64,000 nt of DNA from Blastomonas aquatica (GTDB taxonomy: Bacteria; Pseudomonadota; Alphaproteobacteria; Sphingomonadales; Sphingomonadaceae): the NCBI RefSeq assembly GCF_014639875.1, contig NZ_BMGD01000004.1, positions 248,001-312,000 on the forward strand, written 5' to 3'. A program made the translations under genes and the position numbers. Shown piece by piece: positions 36,884 through 45,315 of the stretch. Positions within the stretch are counted from its first letter, which is position 1; each line of letters opens with the position of its first letter. Under the pieces are notes generated by a model. That model worked only from the letters and a program-made list of their open reading frames with translations. It made no database searches and was not told where the DNA came from.

Positions 36884-38146
36884 ATGGCGCCGGCCCGCTA
36901 CAGCCTGGGAGCCATCGTTCTCCACTGGCTGATAGCGGCGGCACTGGCCTTCCAAATTGTCTTTGCCGACTCGCTTGAAGGTCCGCGCGGGCCCGATCTG
37001 TTCGCGCGCTATCAACTCCACAAATCGATCGGCATTACGATACTGCTGCTCAGCCTCCTGCGGGTCGGCTGGCGGTTGGTCACCCCGCGCCCTGCCCCTG
37101 TGCCCGGACCGAAATGGGCGATGACGCTGTCCGGGCTGGTGCATCTGGGCTTCTATATCGTCATGATCGGCGCGCCGCTGACCGGTTGGATATTGGTTTC
37201 GACCTCGGACGTCAGGGTCGATACCTTGCTGTTCGGGTCGATCCCCTGGCCGCATCTTCCGGTACCTCAATGGCTGGGCGATCCGGCCGAAGAAGTCCAC
37301 GAGATCCTGCCCAAAGTAGGTATCGCGCTGTTCGTGCTGCATGTCGCAGGCGCGCTGCGGCACCAGTATCTGCTCGGAACGCCGATCCTGGCGCGGATGC
37401 TGCCCGGCGGGCGCGGCAAGGCGATGGGCGCGGTTGCGCTGGCCGCCGCGATCATGATCAGCGCGGTCGTGCTGGGCAAGATTGCCGATCCCAAAGGCGC
37501 AATGGCAGCGCCGGTTTCGAGCGTGGAAACTGTTCCATCGAGTGTTACCCCCGCCCGGGAGGAAACTGCACCGGTCGAACCGCCCATGGCTGCTGAAGAT
37601 GAAGTTGCCGAGCCTGTCGTGGAGCACGAGATCAACGAACCGCAAGAACCGCGCACATGGACACTCTCCCCCGGCGGGAGGCTGAACTTCACCGCGCAGT
37701 GGAACGGGGATCCGGTCAACGGCAGCTTCTCCAAATGGTCGTCCACGATCCTGTTCAGCCCCGAAGCGCTGGAAGCATCCAGGATCGACGTCAGCATCGA
37801 CCTGACGTCGGTCGATACCGGCGACAGCCAGCGTGACGGAACGCTGACCGACAGCCATTTCTTCGATACCGCGCGGTTCGCCAAGGCCAGTTACCGTGCA
37901 ACCCGTTTCAAGGCATTGGGTGGCGACCGATATCGCGCCGATGGCACGCTGACCCTGCGCGGCGTGAGCAAGCCGGTGCCGCTGAACTTCACGCTGACGA
38001 TCACCGATAACATGGCGCGCGCACGCGGCAGGGCAACGATCGACCGCACCCGCTTCGGGGTTGGCCAGGGTGATTTTTCCAGCACGGCCGAGATTGCAGG
38101 CCCGGTCGCGATCAGCTTCGACTTCAGCGCCACTGCCAAAGATTGA
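36884..38146 (+). CDS. Cytochrome b561 - YceI domain fusion protein
   Basis: 420 residues with two parts. Residues 1-190 form a four-helix cytochrome b561-type membrane domain (YSLGAIVLHWLIAAALAF, LHKSIGITILLLSLLRVGWR, HEILPKVGIALFVLHVAGALRH) with paired histidines for two b haems. A flexible Pro/Glu linker (about 205-250) leads to a C-terminal YceI lipocalin-like domain (about 255-420; SLTSVDTGDSQRD-like region and RGVSKPVPLNFTLTI), which binds isoprenoid ligands such as quinones in other proteins. The YceI half should lie in the periplasm. A membrane electron carrier acting on quinol is plausible. It is coupled to hemA. Confidence 0.88.
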   Translation: MAPARYSLGAIVLHWLIAAALAFQIVFADSLEGPRGPDLFARYQLHKSIGITILLLSLLRVGWRLVTPRPAPVPGPKWAMTLSGLVHLGFYIVMIGAPLTGWILVSTSDVRVDTLLFGSIPWPHLPVPQWLGDPAEEVHEILPKVGIALFVLHVAGALRHQYLLGTPILARMLPGGRGKAMGAVALAAAIMISAVVLGKIADPKGAMAAPVSSVETVPSSVTPAREETAPVEPPMAAEDEVAEPVVEHEINEPQEPRTWTLSPGGRLNFTAQWNGDPVNGSFSKWSSTILFSPEALEASRIDVSIDLTSVDTGDSQRDGTLTDSHFFDTARFAKASYRATRFKALGGDRYRADGTLTLRGVSKPVPLNFTLTITDNMARARGRATIDRTRFGVGQGDFSSTAEIAGPVAISFDFSATAKD

Positions 38147-38178
38147 AGCTGCTCGCTGGGCTCCCATATGCTGGAGTG

Positions 38179-39183
38179 ATGAGCAGCGCACCCCACTGGA
38201 TCGAACCCCATCCCCATGGAATTTTCGTCCGCCCCGCCAATGCCTGGATCGATCCCTCGCGTCCCGTATCGCGTGCGCTGGTAACCCATGGCCATGCCGA
38301 TCATGCGCGCGGCGGTCATGATGCGGTCTGGGCGACCCCCGAAACACTGGCAATCATCAACCTGCGCTATGGCCGCTATCCGGGTGAAAACGCAGTGGAA
38401 TATGGCCAGACGCTTGACCTGAACGGGGTCAAGGTGTCGTTCCATCCGGCGGGCCATGTCCTGGGATCGGCGCAGATCCGGATGCAATATCGCGGCGAGA
38501 CCGTTGTCGTCACCGGCGATTTCAAGCGACGCCCCGATCCCAGCTGCGCGGCCTTCGAGCTGGTGCCGTGCGACATCTTCATCACCGAGGCGACCTTTGG
38601 TCTGCCGGTGTTCCGTCATCCGCCAACCTCGGACGAAATCGCCAAGCTGCTGGCGATGCGCGCCGCGCACCCCGAGGGCTGCGTGCTCGTAGGCGCCTAT
38701 GCGCTGGGCAAGGCGCAGCGGGTGATCACCGAACTGCGCGCGCTAGGATACCATGATCCGATCTATCTGCACGGCGCGCTGGAAAAGATGTGCGCGCTGT
38801 ATGCCGACCATGGCATCGCGATGGGGCCGCTGCTGCCCGTCGCCGGGACCGACAAGGCCGACCTCAAGGGCAGTATCGTACTCGCCCCGCCCTCGGCGCT
38901 CGCCGACCGATGGAGCCGCCGCCTGCCCGACCCGGTCACCTCGATGGCATCGGGCTGGATGCGGGTGCGCGCGCGGGCGCAGCAGCGCGGTGTCGAACTG
39001 CCGCTGATCATCTCGGACCATGCCGACTGGGACGAGTTGACCACCACCATCCGCGAGGTCGCACCCAAGGAGGTGTGGGTCACCCATGGCCGCGAGGAAG
39101 CGCTGCTGCGCTGGTGCGAACTGCACCAGATCAAGGCACGCGCGTTGGCACTGGTAGGCCGCGAAGACGAGGACGAAGGCTGA
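38179..39183 (+). CDS. Ligase-associated DNA exonuclease (MBL-fold, beta-CASP-like)
   Basis: 334 residues of the metallo-beta-lactamase fold, related to the SNM1/Pso2 group. The metal-binding motif THGHADHARGG sits at H37, H39, D41 and H42. Later ligands lie in FHPAGHVLGSAQIRM and VTGDFKRRPDPSC, and the C-terminal histidine in VTHGREEALLRWC. In many Proteobacteria this gene pairs with the ATP-dependent ligase that follows here, in a DNA-repair locus. The ATG at 38179 follows CTGGAG; an earlier start at 38143 would overlap the previous gene. Its stop overlaps the ligase ATG. Confidence 0.9.
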   Translation: MSSAPHWIEPHPHGIFVRPANAWIDPSRPVSRALVTHGHADHARGGHDAVWATPETLAIINLRYGRYPGENAVEYGQTLDLNGVKVSFHPAGHVLGSAQIRMQYRGETVVVTGDFKRRPDPSCAAFELVPCDIFITEATFGLPVFRHPPTSDEIAKLLAMRAAHPEGCVLVGAYALGKAQRVITELRALGYHDPIYLHGALEKMCALYADHGIAMGPLLPVAGTDKADLKGSIVLAPPSALADRWSRRLPDPVTSMASGWMRVRARAQQRGVELPLIISDHADWDELTTTIREVAPKEVWVTHGREEALLRWCELHQIKARALALVGREDEDEG

Positions 39184-40748
39184 TGCAGGCGTTCTCCGCG
39201 CTCGTCACACAGTTGGGCTATACCCGCTCGCGCAACGCCAAGGTCGCGCTGATCGCCGATTATCTGCGCGCGACACCCGATCCCGACCGCGGCTGGGCGC
39301 TCGCAGCGCTGACAGGGGAAGCCGATTTCGCGGCGGTCAAATCGTCCGCCGTGCGCACGATGGCGATGGAACGGGTCGACCCCGAGCTTTTCCGGCTGAG
39401 CCGTGATTTCGTCGGCGACACCGCCGAGACGGTCGCTCTGATCTGGCCTGAGACCGCGCCGCCCGCCAACGACCTGCGGCTCGCCGATGCGGTCGATGCC
39501 TTTGCCGGGGTTAGCCGTGCCCGCGCGCCTGCGCTGCTCGCCGAGTATATGGACCGGCTCGACAGCGATGGCCGCTATGCGCTGATCAAGCTGGCGACCG
39601 GCGCGATGCGGGTCGGGATCTCCGCCCGGCTTGCCAAGACCGCGTTTGCGCAAGCCTTCGGGCTCGAGGTCGACGCGGTCGAGGAGGTCTGGCATGCGCT
39701 GAGCCCACCATACGCCAGCCTGTTCGCCTGGGGCGATGGTGGCCCCCGCCCTGACCCCGAGGGCACGCCCTATTTCCGCCCGTTCATGCTTGCGCATCCG
39801 CTCGAGGATGGGACGGTCGATCTCGCCGACTATGCCGCCGAATGGAAATGGGATGGCATCCGCATTCAGATTGTCCGGGTCGGCGATGACACCCGACTGT
39901 TCAGCCGCGGCGGCGATGACATCACGCCTGCCTTCCCCGACATCGCAGCCCATATGCCCGTCGAAGGCGTGTTCGATGGCGAACTGCTGGTGCGCGGGGC
40001 TGCGCAAATGGGGGAGGCAGCGAGCTTCAATGCGTTGCAGCAGCGTCTTGGACGCAAGACGGTATCGGCCAAGATGCTCGCCGAAGCGCCCGCGTTCGTG
40101 CGGTTGTACGATCTGCTGATCGACGGCACCGAGGATCTGCGCCTCCTGCCATGGTTTGTCCGTCGCGAGCGGCTGGAGGCGCGCATGGCGGCGCTGCCCG
40201 CCGACCGGTTCGATCTTTCGCAAATCATCGCCGCGCAGGACTTCGACGAGCTCGGCCGCATCCGCGACGGCGCGCGCGATGCCGCGATCGAAGGCGTGAT
40301 GCTCAAGCGCCGCGACAGCCTGTATGTGCCCGGGCGGCGTGTCGGACTGTGGTACAAATGGAAACGCGATCCGCTGAGCGCCGATTGCGTGATGATGTAC
40401 GCCCAGCGCGGCAGCGGCAAGCGCTCCTCGTTCTACTCCGACTACACCTTTGGCTGCTGGAACGAGGATGGTGAGCTGGTCCCGGTGGGCAAGGCCTATT
40501 CTGGCTTCTCGGACACCGAGCTCAAATGGCTCGACAAGTTCGTACGGCAGAACACGCTCAACCGTTTCGGCCCGGTACGCGAGGTCGAAAAGTCGCTGGT
40601 GCTTGAGGTGGCGTTCGATTCGATCCACGAATCCAAGCGCCACAAATCGGGTATCGCGATGCGGTTTCCCCGGATTTCGCGTCTGCGACGCGATAAGCCG
40701 GCGGCCGAGGCGGACACGGTTCAAACGCTGCGGGCACTGATAACCTGA
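39183..40748 (+). CDS. ATP-dependent DNA ligase (cisplatin-damage-response / LigC-type)
   Basis: A nick-sealing ligase of 521 residues. The adenylated lysine is K222 in EWKWDGIRIQ, followed by RLFSRGGDDIT, FDGELLVRG, EGVMLKRRDSLY and the OB-fold motif WYKWKRDPLSADCVMMYA. An N-terminal helical DNA-binding domain of about 200 residues precedes the core. The start ATG at 39183 overlaps the exonuclease stop (TGATG), so the two are translationally coupled. The DEXH helicase and phosphoesterase that often complete this repair locus are not seen. It is convergent with btaB. Confidence 0.93.
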   Translation: MQAFSALVTQLGYTRSRNAKVALIADYLRATPDPDRGWALAALTGEADFAAVKSSAVRTMAMERVDPELFRLSRDFVGDTAETVALIWPETAPPANDLRLADAVDAFAGVSRARAPALLAEYMDRLDSDGRYALIKLATGAMRVGISARLAKTAFAQAFGLEVDAVEEVWHALSPPYASLFAWGDGGPRPDPEGTPYFRPFMLAHPLEDGTVDLADYAAEWKWDGIRIQIVRVGDDTRLFSRGGDDITPAFPDIAAHMPVEGVFDGELLVRGAAQMGEAASFNALQQRLGRKTVSAKMLAEAPAFVRLYDLLIDGTEDLRLLPWFVRRERLEARMAALPADRFDLSQIIAAQDFDELGRIRDGARDAAIEGVMLKRRDSLYVPGRRVGLWYKWKRDPLSADCVMMYAQRGSGKRSSFYSDYTFGCWNEDGELVPVGKAYSGFSDTELKWLDKFVRQNTLNRFGPVREVEKSLVLEVAFDSIHESKRHKSGIAMRFPRISRLRRDKPAAEADTVQTLRALIT

Positions 40749-40750
40749 CG

Positions 40751-40825
40751 TTCTCTGGCGAAAGCCAGAGCCCAGGGGCGACATTGCGCTGCACGCGCCC
40801 CGGATTCCGGCTTTCGCCGGAAAAC
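40751..40825. repeat. Paired palindromic repeat (GAAA-loop hairpins), copy C
   Basis: The left unit is CTCTGGC-GAAA-GCCAGAG and the right unit TTCCGGC-TTTC-GCCGGAA. In the left unit two stem pairs differ from the other copies, changed on both sides so the hairpin is kept. It lies between the convergent ends of the ligase (+) and btaB (-). Confidence 0.85.
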
Positions 40826-40832
40826 GGTGACC

Positions 40833-41501
40833 TCAGCCCCGCACCACCGCATACTGCGCATAGCCGCGATAGAGGTTGCGGTGTTCGACCAGCAGGCCAC
40901 GCTCATGTGCGACCTGCCGGACAACGGCTTCCATATCCCGTCTCGGGCTGACCTGAAACCGGTCCAGCCAGGCATGCAGACCGCGCGCGAACCATTCGGG
41001 CAAACCCTGCTGTCTTCCAAAGTCGACGATATGCATCCTGCCCCCGGGTGCAAGCGCGGCCGCGCCTGCCTCGATCGCCTGCTCCCAACCCGGTATCATC
41101 GAAAGCGTATACGAACAGAACACCCGGTCTACCCGCCCAATCCCGAAAAGCCGCCGCGGGGTAAAGGCGGTGGCATCACCCTTGGTTACCTGTATCCGGT
41201 CAGAAAGCCCGGCACGCATGATCGATGCGCGCGCGTTTTCCAGCATGGCTTCGGAAATGTCGAAGCCCAGAAACTGCGCGTGGGGATAACGGCGCGCCGC
41301 AACAATCAGGTTTCGCGCCGTGCCGCACCCCATTTCGAGCACCAGCCCGCCAGGCGGAGGCGCGAGATCATCGATCAACCTGTCCCGGCCCAGCAAATAA
41401 TATTTGCGTGTCAGATCATAAATGTGTCGCTGGGTGCGATAGATGGCGTCCATGCTGTCGGCATGATTGGCGGTGGGCACGCTTGCCTCATTTGAGGACA
41501 T
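40833..41501 (-). CDS. btaB: BtaB-like SAM-dependent methyltransferase (betaine-lipid synthesis)
   Basis: A class I methyltransferase of about 222 residues. The SAM loop is LVLEMGCGTARNLIV, followed by FLGFDISEAML and GDATAF; the opening MDAIYRTQRHIYDLTRKYYLLGRDR matches BtaB-type proteins. BtaB methylates diacylglyceryl-homoserine three times to give the betaine lipid DGTS. The start ATG at 41501 overlaps the btaA stop by 14 bp; the frame is open further upstream but inside btaA. Assignment rests on the motif set and on pairing with btaA. Confidence 0.88.
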   Translation of the reverse strand: MSSNEASVPTANHADSMDAIYRTQRHIYDLTRKYYLLGRDRLIDDLAPPPGGLVLEMGCGTARNLIVAARRYPHAQFLGFDISEAMLENARASIMRAGLSDRIQVTKGDATAFTPRRLFGIGRVDRVFCSYTLSMIPGWEQAIEAGAAALAPGGRMHIVDFGRQQGLPEWFARGLHAWLDRFQVSPRRDMEAVVRQVAHERGLLVEHRNLYRGYAQYAVVRG

Positions 41502-42705
41502 ACAGATGCACCCCGCCATAGATCGAGGAGCGGTCGCGCGCGGTGTATCCCAGCGAATCTTCGGCGCGGTAATCCCACCGGGCGAGCAGATCATCGGGCA
41601 CGCGTCCCGGGAGCAGGCTGGGCTCGGCTGCGGTACGGAACAGCACGCGGGACCCCGGACGCGCGGTGCGGGTAATCTCGCTCCACAGCAGCGTCAGTTG
41701 CTGGTCGTTCATCCAGTCCTGCGCATCGAGCAGGACATAGCGGTCAAGGCTCGCATCGGCGCTCACTTGCAGGCGTTCGACAAAGTTGGCGTGTTCGACC
41801 TCGACCCGGCCTGCGCGCGCGCGCACCAGGTCATAATTCGCCGCCTGAAGATACGGCGGCAACGGCTTGTCGGCACCCTTGCCATAGCCACGGCCAAAGG
41901 CCTGCCAGGCGAAGTAATTTTCACGGATTTCGAAGTCGCAGGCCAGCTTTTCCAGGCGCTTGCGCAGGACATCTGCCATCTTTTCGTCGCCTGCCAGCGC
42001 CTCAAACTGCGCAGGCGGAATTCCCAGACCGAAGAGCGCAGGTGGTTGATCAGTCAACCAGCGGACAAACTTCTTGTCGAACACCGGGGCCAGATGCTGT
42101 TCGAACATCGCGCGCTGTTCTTCCAGCGTCGATGCAGTGAGCATCATCTTGAGATCGATTTTGTACAGCCGCGCCAGCAGGTGCGCGGTGCCGATGAAGC
42201 CACCCAGCAGCCCACGCTTGTACAGCCCGCTGCTAAACCCGCCGATGCGACGCCGACCGGCCAGATCGCGGCCTTCCCAATAGCTTCGGCTGGTTTCATC
42301 CAGATGCGGGCGAATGTGATCGCGATAGGCGCGGAGATTTTCGGCGCGGTCGGCTTCGGCAAAGAAGCGGTGGAAATGCGCGTGATCGGGAAGGTGCTGC
42401 GCGGCGACAGCCTTGAGCTTGTTCAGCGCGATATGCGCGGTGTTGAGATCCACCGCGATGATCTGGGCAGGGTTAGCCACCAGATAGGAAAGGACATTGC
42501 AGCCACCCGATGCGATGGTGATGATGCGGCTGTCGGGCTGGATGCTGAGCGCCTCCATGTCAACGACGGGGTCTTCCCAGATCTGGGCATAGACCAGTCC
42601 CTTGAAGGCAAAGGCAAAGGCGCGTTCGAACAGCCCCTGCTTGCTGACTGTGGTCGATTGGGTAACCGCCTCTGCGATCTTGGTATTGCGCATCGTGCTA
42701 GCCAT
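41488..42705 (-). CDS. btaA: BtaA-like 3-amino-3-carboxypropyltransferase (DUF3419 family, betaine-lipid synthesis)
   Basis: 405 residues. It transfers the aminocarboxypropyl group of SAM to diacylglycerol, the first step of DGTS synthesis. Visible family features are GLVYAQIWEDPVVDMEAL, the SAM loop TIASGGCNVLSYLVANP with VDLNTAHIALN, and the late block DRYVLLDAQDWMNDQQL. Together with btaB it forms a two-gene unit, as in Rhodobacter and Sinorhizobium, where it is induced by phosphate limitation through PhoB. A Pho-box-like site lies 60-77 bp upstream. This lipid lets cells replace phospholipids when phosphate is scarce. Confidence 0.92.
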   Translation of the reverse strand: MASTMRNTKIAEAVTQSTTVSKQGLFERAFAFAFKGLVYAQIWEDPVVDMEALSIQPDSRIITIASGGCNVLSYLVANPAQIIAVDLNTAHIALNKLKAVAAQHLPDHAHFHRFFAEADRAENLRAYRDHIRPHLDETSRSYWEGRDLAGRRRIGGFSSGLYKRGLLGGFIGTAHLLARLYKIDLKMMLTASTLEEQRAMFEQHLAPVFDKKFVRWLTDQPPALFGLGIPPAQFEALAGDEKMADVLRKRLEKLACDFEIRENYFAWQAFGRGYGKGADKPLPPYLQAANYDLVRARAGRVEVEHANFVERLQVSADASLDRYVLLDAQDWMNDQQLTLLWSEITRTARPGSRVLFRTAAEPSLLPGRVPDDLLARWDYRAEDSLGYTARDRSSIYGGVHLYVLK

Positions 42706-42764
42706 AATGCCTTCGCCCCTTGCTCAGTGGTTGAACCTCTGAATGGGCGCGCTAGGCCGCTTGC

Positions 42765-42782
42765 GTGACCCGTGCATGACGG
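42765..42782 (-). promoter_or_regulatory. Pho-box-like direct repeat upstream of btaA
   Basis: On the minus strand CCGTCAT (42782-42776) and GGGTCAC (42771-42765) lie in direct repeat with 4 bp between them, an 11-bp period. This matches the layout of the PhoB box (CTGTCAT, 4 bp, CTGTCAT) with intact GTCA cores but mismatches in flanking positions. It lies 60 bp before the btaA ATG. Confidence 0.5.
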
Positions 42783-42841
42783 ATTGGCGACTCCGCCTGT
42801 CACAATCCCCAAGATGCATCGTTATGGCCCGGACATAAATA

Positions 42842-42871
42842 GGCCCGCCGGTCTGGGGGGACCGGCGGGCC
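42842..42871 (-). terminator. Strong intrinsic terminator after the fasciclin gene
   Basis: A perfect 12-bp stem, GGCCCGCCGGTC / GACCGGCGGGCC, with a 6-base G-rich loop, followed on the minus strand by TATTTATG. It lies 24 bp after the fasciclin stop and also insulates the btaA promoter region. Confidence 0.85.
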
Positions 42872-42895
42872 TGTGGTGCGCTTGAGGCTAAGGGG

Positions 42896-43474
42896 TTAAC
42901 CCGGCATCACCACGGTGTCGATCACGTGCACCACACCGTTGCTCTGCATGACATCGGTCTGGGTTACGATCGACGTGCCGCCCTTTGCGTCAGTAAGGAC
43001 GACATTTTGACCCTGCAGCGAGGCTGTGAGGGTTCCTCCCTGCACGGTCTTGATCACGGCCTTGCCGCCACCCTGCTCGATCAGCGCGACGACATCGGCT
43101 GCGGTCACCTTGCCGGCGACGACATGATAGGTCAGGATCGAGGTCAAGGTTGCCTTGTTCTCCGGCTTCACCAGCGTATCGACGGTGCCGGCGGGCAGCT
43201 TGGCGAACGCGTCATCCGTCGGGGCAAAGACGGTAAACGGGCCGGGCGAGGCCAGCGTATCGACCAGGCCAGCCGCCTTGACGGCAGCGACCAGAGTCTT
43301 GAGATTGGGCGCAGTGCTGGCGTTCTCGACGATGTTCTTGGCCGGGTACATGGCTGCACCACCGACCATCGCATGATCTCCACCCTTGTGATGGTTGGCG
43401 AGCGCGGGGCCGGCAAAGGCGAGGGTCGCTGCGGCGGTTGCGGCAAGAAGGCTGGGGGCAAGAGTTTTCAGCAT
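42896..43474 (-). CDS. Secreted fasciclin-domain protein
   Basis: 192 residues with a signal peptide (cleavage near FAGPALA-NH) and one fasciclin (FAS1) domain. H1-like segment [20 protein letters not shown], middle [16 protein letters not shown] and H2-like end [12 protein letters not shown] are all present. FAS1 proteins are secreted or surface adhesins. The gene has its own terminator and an upstream region containing paired hexamers that resemble an ECF sigma promoter; an ECF sigma factor and RskA-like anti-sigma factor lie 2.4-3.7 kb upstream on the same strand. The set recalls mycobacterial SigK-RskA and its FAS1 targets MPT70/MPT83. Confidence 0.93.
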   Translation of the reverse strand: MLKTLAPSLLAATAAATLAFAGPALANHHKGGDHAMVGGAAMYPAKNIVENASTAPNLKTLVAAVKAAGLVDTLASPGPFTVFAPTDDAFAKLPAGTVDTLVKPENKATLTSILTYHVVAGKVTAADVVALIEQGGGKAVIKTVQGGTLTASLQGQNVVLTDAKGGTSIVTQTDVMQSNGVVHVIDTVVMPG

Positions 43475-43520
43475 AAGCGGTATCTCCGTGGGTTGTTTCC
43501 GTATCCGCCGGGGGAGCGGG

Positions 43521-43559
43521 ATACGGGGGCAGCTACGGTGCGGATGCCAGGCCGGATGC
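43521..43559 (-). promoter_or_regulatory. Candidate ECF-sigma promoter(s) of the fasciclin gene
   Basis: On the minus strand, GCATCC (43559-43554) is followed after 15 bp by CCGTAG (43538-43533), and a second GCATCC (43547-43542) is followed after 15 bp by CCGTAT (43526-43521). The two pairs are offset by exactly 12 bp. The form recalls the SigK promoter (CCATCC, 16-17 bp, CCGAAT). It lies about 47-85 bp before the fasciclin ATG. Confidence 0.4.
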
Positions 43560-43746
43560 GGCCCTTTTGTTGAGTCGCTGATTTAACCCGCAAATCGATG
43601 CGCTCACAATGCAGACGCCGTGGCGCTGGGCACAGAAAAATTCTTGCCTGTACCGCTCTGGTCCCGATTTAATCGCAGCGTGACAACCGGACGTGGCGTT
43701 TCAACCCAGTCCGGACTCGTTCGATACCGTTCGACGGTTTGCCGGG

Positions 43747-45315
43747 TCACACCAACTCGCTTGGCCGGGCCACACCCTCTCGCCTGGCCAGAGCATGGCG
43801 CGGATCACCACCGTCGACATCAAACCGAGCAGCGGCGCTGGCCAGGTTGTCCACCTCATGCGTGAGATTGCGGGCAGCAGCTGATGTCTGCTCGACCATC
43901 GAAGCGTTTTGCTGGGTGGCGGCGTCCATGGCCGAGACAGCCGATGTGATCTCGCTCATCGCCGTGGATTGGCCCTGATTATCTGACGCCATGCCGCTCA
44001 ACAAGTCGGTGACCGCTCCAACGTCGCCTGCGATGGCGGCAAAGGCGGTATCGAGCTTGCCCACAGCCTCGACCGCAGTGACGATTTGACTTTGGGTGAT
44101 GCCAAGCTGATCGCGCGCACGCTTCGCTTCTTCTTCGGCTCGCATCGCAAGGGCACTGACCAGATCGGCGACAACCGCAAAGCCGCGCCCTGCATCGCCG
44201 GCACGACCCGCCTCGACCGCGGCATTCATGGCAAGAACGCGGGTTTGGAAGGCGATCTTGTCGAGTCCGGCGATCACGTCGTCGATGCCCTTGGCGCTGC
44301 CGCTGACGTCGTCCATGGCATGCATCGCTGTACGCGCTGTAGTACGGCCACTGTCGACCGTCATCATAGCCTGGTCGGCACGCGCGACGGTGTTCTGTGC
44401 GGAGGCAGCGGTCGCCTTCAGCCTTCCCTCGATTTGAATGAGCGCGGCGCTGGCTTCCTCGAGGCTTGCAGCGGTGCTTTCGGTACGGCGGGCAAGATCC
44501 TCTGACGCTCGGGCGATTTCGCTTGATCCAGATCGAATTTTGGCGGCGCTATCGCTGACCGCGACGACCGTTCCGTGTACGGACGAAACTGCGTCATTAT
44601 AGTCCCGCTTAAGAAGCGCATAGTCGCTTGGGAAATCTGCGATGATGCGTTCAGTCAAGCTGCCGGCGGCAAGCGCTGTCAAACTCTTGCCCAGGCTTGT
44701 GGTGACGGTCTGGACAATCCGGGCCTGCTCGGCGCGCTCTGCAGCCAGCGCCTCGGCCGCTTTTTCGCGTTGGATAGCCTGCGCATCATTGGCATCAACG
44801 AGCGCAACGATGCGCTGCGCCACCCAGATGAGGGTGGCCGCTTCAACGACGAGGATGATCGCATGCAGGGCAATCCGCGCCAGGGAACCATCGCCGCTGA
44901 ACAGCCATTGCGGCATGATCATACCCAGACCAAGATGGTGCGTCGCAACGACGGCTGTCGCCGCGGCCAGCGCCTTCCAGTCACACAGGATCGATGCCGC
45001 CGCAAGCAATGCAAAAAACAGCATGTGCAGATCGGTCTGCCAGACAAGCCCCTCGCTGAGGAACAACAGCAGCGCGGGCATCGCAACCACGGTGATGCTC
45101 ACTGTCATTCGGGCGCTGGCATCGGTGCGGCGCTGGGACACGAGGGCGGCCGGATAGGCAGCAAGCAGGAGCGCCAGTAGGGCTGCTGGCCATTTGTCCG
45201 TAACCTGCAAGATAATGACCATGACACATGCGACAGCCGCCAGTGCCGCGATCAGACCAGCGACAAGTCGCATGCCGACATGGCGAAGGCCTTCGAGGCT
45301 GAGATCGGTATTCAT
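43747..45315 (-). CDS. Methyl-accepting chemotaxis protein with multi-helix membrane sensor
   Basis: 522 residues. The N-terminal 190 residues form about five or six hydrophobic helices with little periplasmic sequence (LVAGLIAALAAVACVMVIIL, MLFFALLAAASILCDW, VVATHHLGLGMIMP), so the sensor is membrane-embedded. A coiled-coil signalling domain follows. The hairpin tip reads KIAFQTRVLAMNAAVEAGRAGDAGRGFAVVADLVSALA, recognisably the CheW/CheA contact but with several changes from the usual consensus. No flagellar or che genes are nearby. Its ATG overlaps the stop of the small upstream gene by 4 bp. Confidence 0.93.
   Translation of the reverse strand: MNTDLSLEGLRHVGMRLVAGLIAALAAVACVMVIILQVTDKWPAALLALLLAAYPAALVSQRRTDASARMTVSITVVAMPALLLFLSEGLVWQTDLHMLFFALLAAASILCDWKALAAATAVVATHHLGLGMIMPQWLFSGDGSLARIALHAIILVVEAATLIWVAQRIVALVDANDAQAIQREKAAEALAAERAEQARIVQTVTTSLGKSLTALAAGSLTERIIADFPSDYALLKRDYNDAVSSVHGTVVAVSDSAAKIRSGSSEIARASEDLARRTESTAASLEEASAALIQIEGRLKATAASAQNTVARADQAMMTVDSGRTTARTAMHAMDDVSGSAKGIDDVIAGLDKIAFQTRVLAMNAAVEAGRAGDAGRGFAVVADLVSALAMRAEEEAKRARDQLGITQSQIVTAVEAVGKLDTAFAAIAGDVGAVTDLLSGMASDNQGQSTAMSEITSAVSAMDAATQQNASMVEQTSAAARNLTHEVDNLASAAARFDVDGGDPRHALARREGVARPSELV

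Noticed and set aside
38763-40784. Open frame of 673 codons on the - strand opposite the DNA ligase
   Set aside because: Antisense shadow of a ligase with intact catalytic motifs.
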